A stretch of DNA of 64,000 nucleotides, from contig JAGVVL010000025.1 in assembly GCA_018287875.1 (NCBI GenBank), forward strand, positions 310,001-374,000. The letters are read 5' to 3'. This document shows, in pieces, positions 11,477-20,837 of this stretch; position 1 is the stretch's first letter; every line of letters starts with the position of its first letter. Source of the stretch: Nigrospora sphaerica (lineage: Eukaryota; Ascomycota; Sordariomycetes; Amphisphaeriales; Apiosporaceae). A model generated the notes under the pieces. It had not been told where the DNA came from. It saw nothing but the letters and a program-made list of their open reading frames with translations, and searched no databases. The position numbers and the translations under genes are program-made.

Positions 11477-12726
11477 CTACGCCCTCCACAGCCAGCCCCT
11501 GCTAACCTTTCCTCCCTCCATCTTCTCCTTGTTCTTTTGCTTCTTCACATTTGTCTTTCGCTCGCCGGTCCCTTCGCCAGCAAACAAACTCTCCACATGG
11601 TCCATGTCTCCCGCAATGCCACTCGCCTGCACGCCATGACCGACCAGGCGCCATAGTTGTTCGACGCTGCCGTCTAGGGCGGCCACGCCGGCGCCATCCT
11701 CACCCAGTCCGATGGCGCCCGCCACAAAGCCCACGGCCAAGATAACCCAAGTTCGTGCCTCGCCAGCGCTCATTGAGCCCGGCGGCTGCCGAAACTCGAC
11801 GGTACCGGTACAGCTCCCCTCGGGGAGAAGGCCCGCCAGGTTCCACTTAAATACGCCGCCGTGCACGAAATCCGCCGTACGTCCGTGGGCGCGGCCCGTG
11901 GCCGAGTGGTGCGGGTACAGGTTCATGGTGCGCGCGATGGCGTGGCGCGCCTCGTCGTCCTCACCGTCCCAGCCGGTAGTCGTCGCGTCGAGGCAAGCGT
12001 CCAATACGTCGAAGCATTGCGCAAGACTGCGTCCCTGCAAGGCGGGGCTAGTGCCGCGGTTGGACTGCGTCCAGTACGATGTGTTGCCGCGCGGCGAGGT
12101 GGCGAAGAGGGAGTCGAGTGCCGGCTCGAAGAGAAGGGCGCCCTTGGCTAGGGCGCAGAGCTGGGGCGCGCGGAGCGGCGGGCGTAGCGAGAGGTGGATG
12201 TGCGTCGATGTTGCCGGCGACGGGTGCAGGTGGAACGAGGAGTGGAGTGTGTTAAAGACGTGGGATAGCGTAGCGGCCCATGAGGGCGCTGCATATGAAT
12301 CCGAGGCCGACAGAACCGGAGAGACGAGCTCGAGGCCGACTATAAAAAAGATCACCAGTTAACCGAGGCCACTTCTATCAAAGAGCTCGGGGTGGTGTCT
12401 GGTACTCGGGCAGAGTCGAGCCGACCCCCACCGAGGCTGCTCAACACGGGTAAGAAAGCACAATGGAAAACAGACTTACAGGCACCTTTCCCGGCTGGTA
12501 TGGTCACCTCTTGCACGATAGACCACTCGCTATAGTCCTCCAGGGCACCGGCCTCGCGCACGTGGTTCGCCACGCCGGCACGCGTAAGCGCGGCGCTGAC
12601 CTCGGCAGCCAGGGCGTGCCATGTCTTGTGGGCCTTGGCTCGGCTCGAGACTAGAAGCTCAAGCTCAACACCGAAATACACAGCCTGCACACGGTGGTAC
12701 CCCGGAGCGGCTACGTAGTAGGACAT
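11477..12726 (-). CDS. Amidoligase family 2 protein (ATP-grasp-like)
   Basis: Two exons on the minus strand, 12726-12480 and 12339-11477, total 369 aa. The intron (GTAAGT...TTATAG with a TTAAC branch) joins in phase and rebuilds FGLELVSPVL, the second family signature, which neither open frame contains intact. Further motifs in order: VYFGVELELLV (residues ~17-27), EWSIVQEVTI (~68-77), FGLELVSPVL (83-92), and STHIHLSLRPP (~130-140). These fit the Pfam amidoligase_2 pattern: FGxExE, a charged turn before E-[IL]-VSP, then GxHVH-like, where a ligase makes amide or peptide bonds from carboxylates and amines using ATP. Substrate is unknown in fungi. The last ~40 residues are Lys/Glu-rich and may be mis-spliced. 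No gamma-glutamyl cyclotransferase or transporter partner, typical of bacterial amidoligase loci, is nearby. Confidence 0.78.
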
Positions 12727-15700
12727 TGTCGACTGTCCGTGGTTGCCAAGATATCGTGGGCCTTGTCGGCGGCGTAGGTAAGAGGCAGATGGGTATCAGG
12801 GTGATCTGAAGCTGGCTGAAAGGTGATGAGAAGGCGCTGGTCGGCGATGCGTTTGGCAATACTCTTGTTGTTGCGACGAACGGGCGGAATCGGTGACCAG
12901 GTACGGCACTGGTCTTTATACATTGTTCCCTCGTCTCAGACCATGAACAATAGCCGAACCAAGCGAGGGGATCCTGTCCGTCGCCCATCTTCGGCATCAC
13001 GAGTTTGCAAGCGACTGTTGAAACATCTAGACAAAACCACTCCCCATATCTGCACTGCGGCTGCGACAGAGGGCGCGTCGAAGGTCGACATCATTGGTGT
13101 GCATACCGGTCAGGGGGCGACGAGTGAGTTCCCAGAAGGCAAGCGACGCTCGACGGACAGAAAGTAGGCAGGGAACTCAAGGGACAGGCGAGTCGCTCCG
13201 CCTGTACCAAGGGTCGGGATGCGGCCGAGGGTCGGGGTGCGGCCGAGGGCCCTGGGAAGGACGAGGAGACAAGCATCCGAAACGAGTCACCAACGTATCA
13301 GGCAAGGCGAAGATGCTATTCTTCTATCGCCAGTGCTGGACCTATTCCATGAAGGACGTCCAGTCTTTTCCCCCATGGATTTTGGCGCTTCGTAAGAACG
13401 GTCGTGGTCGACACACTGGAATGGACAGCACGCCTGGGTTTGTCAAGGCTGGGGTGACCCTAAGAAATGCACAAGTTAAATCGGCTTCAACGTCAGAGCC
13501 AGATCTCGGGCAATGGTCTTTCGAGTCGGAAAAAACTAGTGGGCAGGGATCCCATGTCTCCGAAGGTCCGAGGGCGCGCCTTTGACTGAAAGGGAGGCAT
13601 CAAGCGAACCGCCGACCGGGAAGGGGCGGCGTGACATTGCGGGAGGTGTGGGCGCAGGGTTCAACGACTTTAGTCAAGTCACGACGAAGGCAATCGGTAA
13701 GATCGGAGCGAGCTCGTGAGGCATTTGGCATGGTGGAGGTACGTTTTCGCCTGCGTCGTGAAGCCGCCGGATGTGCAGACATGCGCGGCATTGCTGCGAG
13801 CATGCAAAAGCCGTCTTCTTCGCGAGCTAGTAGTGCTGCTCGTCCGCTTGCTGGCCCGAAGGCAAACGTCAAGAAGCGCCGATAAGCCAGAGGAAGCGAT
13901 ATAGGCCCTGTCCGTTCCAAGACGTGACTTAACTGTGACAGGCGACAGCCTCGCGCGCGCCCGGTCTCTGGGGGCCAGTGTACCCCACAGATAGGCGAGG
14001 TCGAAACGGCATGTCTTGTCTCGTCACGTCACGCCAGTCGATGCTGCATGCATTGTGTACATCATCCCGCCGGCTCCTGGCCCCCGCACGTCACACCGAG
14101 AAGGCGAGCAAGCGGCCAACAGAGCAAGGTGTGCAGCCTGGGTCATGCAGCCCTATCGGCGTGTAAGGGCGCGGCAGCAAGGTCTGGACTGCGGGCAAAA
14201 CGTGGGAAGGAAGAGGGCGAGGGCGGGAAACACGCGTATGAGTATGCGCACTCCCGTGCCATTCTGGTTCACACCATCATCTGTTGATTGGTCGCCGAAC
14301 CCGAGCCCCTGCTACCGAGGGCTTTAGGGCTTCCATCCTGTGATGTGGCGACAGGGATGCGGGCGACTGGTAAGCGCTGAGCAGGTGGCAGACGTCGGAG
14401 CCGCACGGCGTGGCCTGTCCTGCTTCCCAGCCGTGCCCGCGATAGCTGCACCAGCGTTCAGGTGAGCGAAACGGGTGTAGGTGTGAGGTACAAAGACATT
14501 GAGGATGCCGTGTCATGTTTCACGGCAGCGGGAGGGTGTAGGACAGAGATCACTTGACGGCAAGGTGCTGCGAGCACATGTATCGGCCCGGGTATTCGGT
14601 CGGACGGCAGCAGCAGATAAGCCCAAGGCCCCCCCAGGAGCCAGAGTTCTGTGGTGGTTCATTTCGGCCTGAGGCTAGCCAAAGCGGAGGCGGGACGAGA
14701 AGCGTCCCGAACTGGTGTCATCGGTCGGTGCGTCTGCCAGATCGTACGGAGGAGCCGCTAAAATAGCGAGCAACCTGGCGCGAGGTCACGGCTGGGAGGC
14801 TACAACGTGGACGAAGATGCCGTCAGGGCGGGCAGCATGAACAAAGGAATTCCGCGCAATTCGCGGCCGCAAATGAAGCAGCCGTATCGGATGCGTCATG
14901 AGTCGGGCGAGGCGGCACGAGAGACGATTGCTCACATGGAATGGGCAAAGGACGGACAAGGGGGGTGGACAAGGATGGGGATGAAGGAATTGATTGCTGG
15001 GGATGAAGGGATTGATTCATGGGTACGATATGCTCCAGCACCTCCTCTCCCTCTGATTACCACGGCGGCCATGGCAAAACATACCGTGTAACACTGCTTC
15101 TTGAATTCCGGGGCCGCTCCTTCCTTGCCTCTCCGTAACCGTGGTCGGGGCAGGCGCACAACCGGGTTTCATGGGCCAACTTGTTTCTTGGTTGCTACCA
15201 CGGCAGGCGCGTGCGGGGCTCATCAGTTCTTGGCCGTGGTGTTCGCCTTCCTATCGCTGCGTGGTTGAAAACAGTGCACGTACCTACGATGAGGGCGATT
15301 GTACTGGGAATCGCGTCATCTTTCATTTTATGGGAGCGGTGACGCTGCCCATCCCTAGTGTCTGCCTTTCACGCCCTTTCTGGGCCTGTCAGATTGTGGT
15401 CATCTCCCGCCGCCCACGCAGGACCGCTGACCGCGACCAAGAACAGCAGTCACGACGCCCGTCCTTGGGCTCATGGACGGGCCAGCCAGCAGGAGCCGGT
15501 GTGTGCAGACCAAAAATAGCGCGGCGGTAGACCACGCTCTTCACGGCAGATGGTGAGACCGGCCTAGGGGAAGCCCTCGCCGTCCGCCTTGGCCTGGGGC
15601 CTATCGTGCCCCCCGCCCCGCTCTGGCGGGCCCGTCAGCGCGTGACGGAGGCACGCCGGTCGGGCCTGGCGAAATGAGACGGGGACCCAACGGGACAAGC

Positions 15701-16325
15701 GTGGCGCCGATCAACGGAACTTGCCAGTGGGCACACACGGCTTCGCATCCTTTGTTCCTGGAGGCCGTGGGGCGGGCGGCCGCCCGGGGTGTGTCAGGCC
15801 ACGCTCCGGCTCCTCCAGGCGGCCAAAGGGCGAGGCGTCCTGACAGGTCCCGCTTTGAGATCCCTGCTGCCACGCTGCAGCTGGCAACGCTTCAGTCCGT
15901 CTGTCTGGGTCGGGGGTTGGCCTTGCTTCTCAAGCTGCCTCTGCCGCAGAACCAGCGCCAACACCAGGCGCGCGCCATGCCCCTTCTCGTGACTCTGAAT
16001 AACGATCATCGGCTAGCGCCGCGACGGGCTGCGCCCTTGCACCCTTAGTCAGACTCCCGGACGTTATCCACCCCCTCTTCGCGCCGCCTGATCGAGTGGA
16101 CGCCGACAACAAGCTGCTGCGGATGCGCGGTGCCTGTCGATCTCCCTCCCCAACAGGCAGTCGGCAGTGAGCTGGACGGCGTTCCTGCATCCCGGCCTGT
16201 CGACTATCATCTCCCAACCCAGCTATCCGACCAGGTTCCGCGACAGCACGCCGCCATGGAGGAAGCCAGCGGTCAGGGGCAGATCGCCGCAGGTGGTCCG
16301 TCCCCAACTCACGACTCGCCCGTGG
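12727..16325. other. Gene-poor spacer, 3.6 kb
   Basis: No open frame has recognisable domains. There is a 2-copy 17-bp direct repeat around 13213-13250 (GGGTCGGGRTGCGGCCGAG type). The stretch 15600-16320 is GC-rich and may hold the upstream regulatory region of the secreted repeat protein gene. Confidence 0.5.
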
Positions 16326-16330
16326 TATAA
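16326..16330 (+). promoter_or_regulatory. TATA-like box upstream of the repeat-protein gene
   Basis: TATAA at 16326-16330 is about 155 bp before a likely 5'UTR intron donor and 244 bp before the ATG. Pyrimidine-rich sequence follows, as at many fungal start sites. Position only; not tested. Confidence 0.4.
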
Positions 16331-16481
16331 GATGGCTAGACTTCTGGCTTTGTTCCGTCGAGAAGAGAAGCCTGAGACCATCGCCTCAACGACAACGCAC
16401 TCTCTTTAATTCTACCTACTCCCGGTTGCAAGACTCTTGCTATCCTGTCCGTTCCTTACTCCCACACCAGTCGTTCATTCC

Positions 16482-16560
16482 GTAAGTCCCAGTCCCGGCC
16501 CGGCACGATTGCCTGCCGCCTCCGGCCTTGCAGCTCCACCGACTGACCAGCCCGCTGCAG
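16482..16560 (+). other. Candidate 5'UTR intron of the secreted repeat-protein gene
   Basis: GTAAGT donor at 16482, branch-like GACTGAC at 16541-16547 and GCTGCAG acceptor ending at 16560, 9 nt before ATG 16570. All three signals are close to consensus. Confidence 0.6.
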
Positions 16561-16569
16561 AACCACAAG

Positions 16570-17859
16570 ATGCGCTACTCGTTCGTCACCCTGGCCCTCG
16601 CGGCTGCCGTTTACGCCGCCCCCATCAACGTCAATGAGCGCCAACTCGACGGCGTGACCGGCTCCCTGGGCGGCGCTACCACCGCTGTCAGCGGCGTTGT
16701 CGGCGGTGTTACCGACACCGTTGGCGGTCTTACCGGTGGTCTTACCGGCGGCAGCGGCGCCGGCGGCGTAACCAGCGGCCTCCTCAAGGAGCGTCAGCTC
16801 GACGGCGTGACCGGCACCCTGGGCGGCGTTACCGCCCCTGTCGGCGGTGTTGTCGGCGGTCTTACTAAGACCGTCGGCGGCGTCACTGGCGGCGTTACCG
16901 GCGGCAGCGGCGTCGGTGACGTTACCAACACTGTGGGTGGTGTTACCGGAGGTCTCCTTAAGGAGCGTCAGCTCGACGGCGTGACTGGCACCCTGGGCGG
17001 CGTTACCGCCCCTGTCGGCGGTGTTGTCGGCGGTCTTACCAAGACCGTCGGCGGCGTCACTGGCGGTGTTACCGGCGGCAGCGGCGTCGGTGGCGTTACC
17101 AACACTGTGGGTGGCGTTACCGGAGGTCTCCTTAAGGAGCGTCAGCTCGACGGCGTGACCGGCACCGTTGGCGGCGTTACCGCCCCTGTCGGTGGTGTTG
17201 TCGGCGGTCTTACTAAGACAGTCGGTGGCGTTACCAACACTGTGGGTGGCGTTACCGGAGGTCTCCTTAAGGAGCGTCAGCTCGACGGCGTGACTGGCAC
17301 CCTGGGCGGCGTTACCGCCCCTGTCGGCGGTGTTGTCGGCGGTCTTACTAAGACCGTCGGCGGCGTCACTGGCGGTGTTACCGGCGGCAGCGGCGTCGGT
17401 GACGTTACCAACACTGTGGGTGGCGTTACCGGAGGTCTCCTTAAGGAGCGTCAGCTCGACGGCGTGACCGGCACCCTGGGCGGCGTTACCGCCCCTGTCG
17501 GCGGTGTTGTCGGCGGTCTTACCAAGACCGTCGGCGGCGTCACTGGCGGTGTTACCGGCGGCAGCGGCGTCGGTGGCGTTACCAACACTGTGGGTGGCGT
17601 TACCGGAGGTCTCCTTAAGGAGCGTCAGCTCGACGGCGTGACCGGCACCGTTGGCGGCGTTACCGCCCCTGTCGGCGGTGTTGTCGGCGGTCTTACTAAG
17701 ACTGTCGGTGGCGTTACCAACACTGTGGGTGGCGTTACCGGAGGTCTCCTTAAGGACCGCCAGGTTGCCGGCATCGACGCCGTTGGCGGCGTTGTCGACC
17801 CCGTTGTCGGCGCCGCGACCGGTATCGTCGGCCAGGCCGCCGGTGGCGTCCTCCACTAA
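16570..17859 (+). CDS. Secreted Gly/Val/Thr repeat protein with ERQLDGVTG units
   Basis: 429 aa from ATG 16570; an in-frame upstream ATG at 16528 is rejected because the signal peptide (MRYSFVTLALAAAVYAAP) begins at 16570. After the signal, the protein is a tandem array: one divergent unit starting NERQLDG, six units starting KERQLDGVTG (58, 58, 45, 58, 58, 45 residues), and a divergent tail starting KDRQVAG. Units are built from GGVTG, GGVVGG and KTVGG modules with almost no aromatic or Cys residues, so an extended, elastic or amyloid-prone wall or matrix protein is possible. Each unit begins after a conserved (K/N)ER before Gln, which could be a protease site releasing peptides with N-terminal Gln, loosely like Kex2-processed repeat proteins, although the site is not dibasic. 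I recognise no named family. A 484-aa antisense frame here is a shadow of the repeats. Confidence 0.82.
   Translation: MRYSFVTLALAAAVYAAPINVNERQLDGVTGSLGGATTAVSGVVGGVTDTVGGLTGGLTGGSGAGGVTSGLLKERQLDGVTGTLGGVTAPVGGVVGGLTKTVGGVTGGVTGGSGVGDVTNTVGGVTGGLLKERQLDGVTGTLGGVTAPVGGVVGGLTKTVGGVTGGVTGGSGVGGVTNTVGGVTGGLLKERQLDGVTGTVGGVTAPVGGVVGGLTKTVGGVTNTVGGVTGGLLKERQLDGVTGTLGGVTAPVGGVVGGLTKTVGGVTGGVTGGSGVGDVTNTVGGVTGGLLKERQLDGVTGTLGGVTAPVGGVVGGLTKTVGGVTGGVTGGSGVGGVTNTVGGVTGGLLKERQLDGVTGTVGGVTAPVGGVVGGLTKTVGGVTNTVGGVTGGLLKDRQVAGIDAVGGVVDPVVGAATGIVGQAAGGVLH
16786..17268 (+). repeat. 483-bp higher-order repeat, copy 1
   Basis: Made of sub-units of 174, 174 and 135 bp, each starting with AAGGAGCGTCAGCTCGACGG. 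It encodes 161 residues. Confidence 0.97.
17269..17751 (+). repeat. 483-bp higher-order repeat, copy 2
   Basis: Same 174-174-135 bp order as copy 1. By my base-by-base comparison it differs at 6 of 483 positions, all third codon positions, and encodes an identical 161-residue segment. Confidence 0.95.
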
Positions 17860-19048
17860 GAAGACGGAACGCCGGCGGGGCCAGCCTCCCTCCATTTGAT
17901 GATAAAGCACAGACGCACATACCCCATGGCTTCGGTTTCATTGGTTCATGATTTTGAGAGCGCAGGATTGATGTCATATTCCAGTCTGTACATATTATAC
18001 CACTTAAGCAGTAATTTGAGGCCAAGCCGCTGAATCCATATCCCATTGACGACTTGGCCCAGCTTTGACTCTGCTGCTTCGGTGCATTGCGACGCCTTTG
18101 TGTTATAATGACGCGATGTATTTTGCCCGCCGTGGGGTGATCCCGCACAGGTCTAATGAAAGCGTGAAGGTTGCAAGGACGCTACTGTCCGGTTCTCAGC
18201 CCCATCGGGGTTTCAGCGCACTACTGTGTAAGTGTCGTACGTAACAAGGCCCGCCGGGCCGTTCCGATAGCGCGGGGCTCCAGTGTCACTCGGATTTTGA
18301 CAGCGCCAACATCCACTCACTCGGAGCCGACGCAACGCGGCTACGCGTGTCTTGGCCAAGGGAACGGTGCAGCTTTTTGCGTCCTTAATAGCAAACAATG
18401 CAGGCTTGCCCACCTTTGGTCGAGTTCGAACTTCCTGTCTAAACGTTGACTATGACCCTCGTCGATTCCAACAGCGATGGCGCAGATGTCCACAGGGACC
18501 AGCGTCGGTGTCACGCGCTGTGCGTGATGGCTCTACACCGAGGCCAAAGCCTGTACCCCGGGCTGCAGGAGCACACTCCAGTAACCTCAAATCCTTCCTT
18601 GCCCGGGGTAATTGCATGAGCAGTTTAAAGAGGGCGAATGAAAGAACACTTCGATAGGTAATTATCCATCTAGCAGCCCTCAACCCGTCACTACTTGGTC
18701 AAGGACTCAGACTACTTAGGGTGGTCGATGGGGCCTTTAACTAAATAACGCAGAGGTCTTCCGGGGTCGTTCCTGAGCACCGGAAAGGTAGGCAGTATTG
18801 GTGGTGGCGTTTTAAGGCTTCATCACCCGATTTGGTATCTATCATCCGAGAATCCCTGGCCAGTTCTCGAGCACGTGACCCAGCGCAGATGATTCTTTGG
18901 GAGGGGCTTGCCAAGGGACGACGCCCCCTATCTGGTTTCTTCCCGATAAGCAACCATTGCCGCCACGCATTCGCGCTCCCCCCCGACCAGCCGAAGAGCG
19001 GTGGCGCTACTTGCAGCCTATGAACGGCCCGGGAAGTAACGAGTCAAT
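17860..19048. other. Intergenic spacer, 1.2 kb
   Basis: 3' region of the repeat-protein gene and promoter side of the Zn2Cys6 gene. No domain-like frame is seen on either strand. Confidence 0.55.
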
Positions 19049-20837
19049 ATGAGCGAGGCGCAAGCAATCCGTAAGCGCGCGAGCAAGCCGAAAGTCCGTA
19101 CGGGTGCGTTATTTGCTCTCCATCACTCGCCCCAAGCGCTAACCGCGTCTGCGCCAGGATGCCTCGGGTGCAAGGCCCGGAGAGTCAAATGTGACGAATC
19201 AAGACCCGCGTGTTCTAGATGCACCAAATCCGGGGCCCTATGCAGTTACCAGAAGCCCTTGGCATTACCGCAAGGCCGTGTCCAGCGACGACTTCTCCCA
19301 GCCCCGGCGGAGCAGCTTCCTTTTATTAGCGCGAGACTGGCGAATGCTACCAGTACCACGCACCCCTTCTATACGCTGCCCAGCTCCACATTTTCCCGTT
19401 TGCCCTCCTATGATGTCCAATATGTGGACTACTTCGTTCGGAAGTTCCGGGGCCAACTGTCCCTCTCACGAATCGGCGACTCGGCCTTGACCAACTTCTG
19501 TAAGTCCTTCCACTTCTTCCCACGTCATCTTCCAGTATGCTTATGCCCATGCGCTGAGCCGGCCAGGGTCGACCACCGTCCTACAGCAAGGCGAGCAGGA
19601 GTCGTACGTTCTCGACGGCATTCTCGCCGTGGGGGCACTCGCCTGGGCACGCCGCTCCATGCCACCCCAGGGGGTGCCGCTGGTCCAGTACCATCTCTCG
19701 GGCGCCTTGGAAAATGAACACTACCGGAAAGCTCTCCAGTATTACAGCCGGGCCGTCGCGCGGACGCAGCAGGCCTTGAAAGAGGCCGCGGCCGAGACGC
19801 AGGTCCGTGTCATGCTGATCAGCTGCATACTGTTCTTCATGTTCGAGCAGCTGCAGGACAACACCAGCGCCGTCGACCAGATCGGAGTCGTCGGCCTGGG
19901 CATTCTCCCGAGGCTGGTCTCGGCCGCCACGCCTGTGGCCATCCGGTCCAGCACGGAGGCGGCCCATTTCATGCTGAGCAGCAGCGTCATCCAGAACGCC
20001 TTCTCCCCCCTAAACCGCCAGATGCGCCCGCGGCTCCTCAACACAGCCGCCGAGTCCGTCCTCCAGCCGCCGGCCGTCCCCAGCCCGGCCAGAAGCCTGC
20101 AAGAGTTTACTGCCGTATGGTGGCGGTTCATCACCACGATGCTCAACTTTTGTTTCCACTCGGCTGTCTTTGGGGACGGCTTCATTGTTCCGAGCCGCTC
20201 CCCCTCGCAGATATCCTCCCTGCTCACCCTGATTAGTTCGTGGGAGAAGGAGGCGCAGAGGCGAGCGGGCGCAACTCCGGACTTTCATGCGATCCGCCTC
20301 CTCCAAGCCATTGCCAACATGGCGAGCCGCCTGATGCGCTCGGTGAAAAAGAGAAACCAAGGGTCGACCGGGGGCGCAGGCGGCGGCGGCGCCACCACCT
20401 TCTTCGCCACGGCGCCCGTGGACTACGCGGCGCTCCTCGAGCTCTACAAACTGTCGGAAACGCGGCAGGCGGACGTGGCCGACTTCATGAACGACGCGGG
20501 GCAGAGCGCGGCGCTGCCGGCCCTCCTCTACGTCGCGCGCTGGGGGCCGGGCCGGGCGACGCGGCGCGAGGCCCTCGACATCTGCCGCGCGCTGCTGCCG
20601 CCCGCCGCATCCTTCCACCTCCGGGCCATCTACATGGTGATGCGCGCCCTCGTCGACCTCGAGGGCGAGGCCGAGGCCGAGGCGCCGGCCCACCGCTACG
20701 CCTGGACCGAGGGGTCCTGGAACGCCGACTACACGGCCCTCCACGTCACGCTGGCCCCCGCGGACCAGCCGGCCGGCCCAAGCGACGTGCCGGGCACCAA
20801 GCACTTGGTTCTTTCGGTTCGGGAGTACGGGCTCTGA
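19049..20837 (+). CDS. Zn2Cys6 (fungal binuclear cluster) transcription factor
   Basis: Three exons, 19049-19103, 19158-19499 and 19567-20837, 555 aa. Intron 1 is 54 bp (GTGCGT, GCTAAC branch, CGCCAG); intron 2 is 67 bp (GTAAGT...GGCCAG, GCTGAG near the branch position), joining ALTNF-W-STTVLQQ. The DNA-binding cluster is at the N-terminus: C20, C23, C30, C37, C40, C47 with GCLGCKARRVKCDE, spacing C2C6C6C2C6C. A short basic stretch precedes it (RKRASKPKVR). The rest, including ESYVLDGILAVGALAWARR and ARTQQALKEAAAETQVRVMLISCILFF broken by polar segments, is the usual helical regulatory part of this class (subtelomeric/secondary-metabolism type regulators of ~500-560 aa). It probably acts in the nucleus. 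No biosynthetic cluster adjoins it, so the target is unknown. Confidence 0.9.

Noticed and set aside
16456..17910. 484-aa open frame antisense to the secreted repeat protein, rich in KTADNTADRGGNAA units
   Set aside because: It is the reverse reading of the same repeats; any stop-free unit gives a long antisense frame. The plus strand has the signal peptide, promoter-like signals and synonymous-only divergence.
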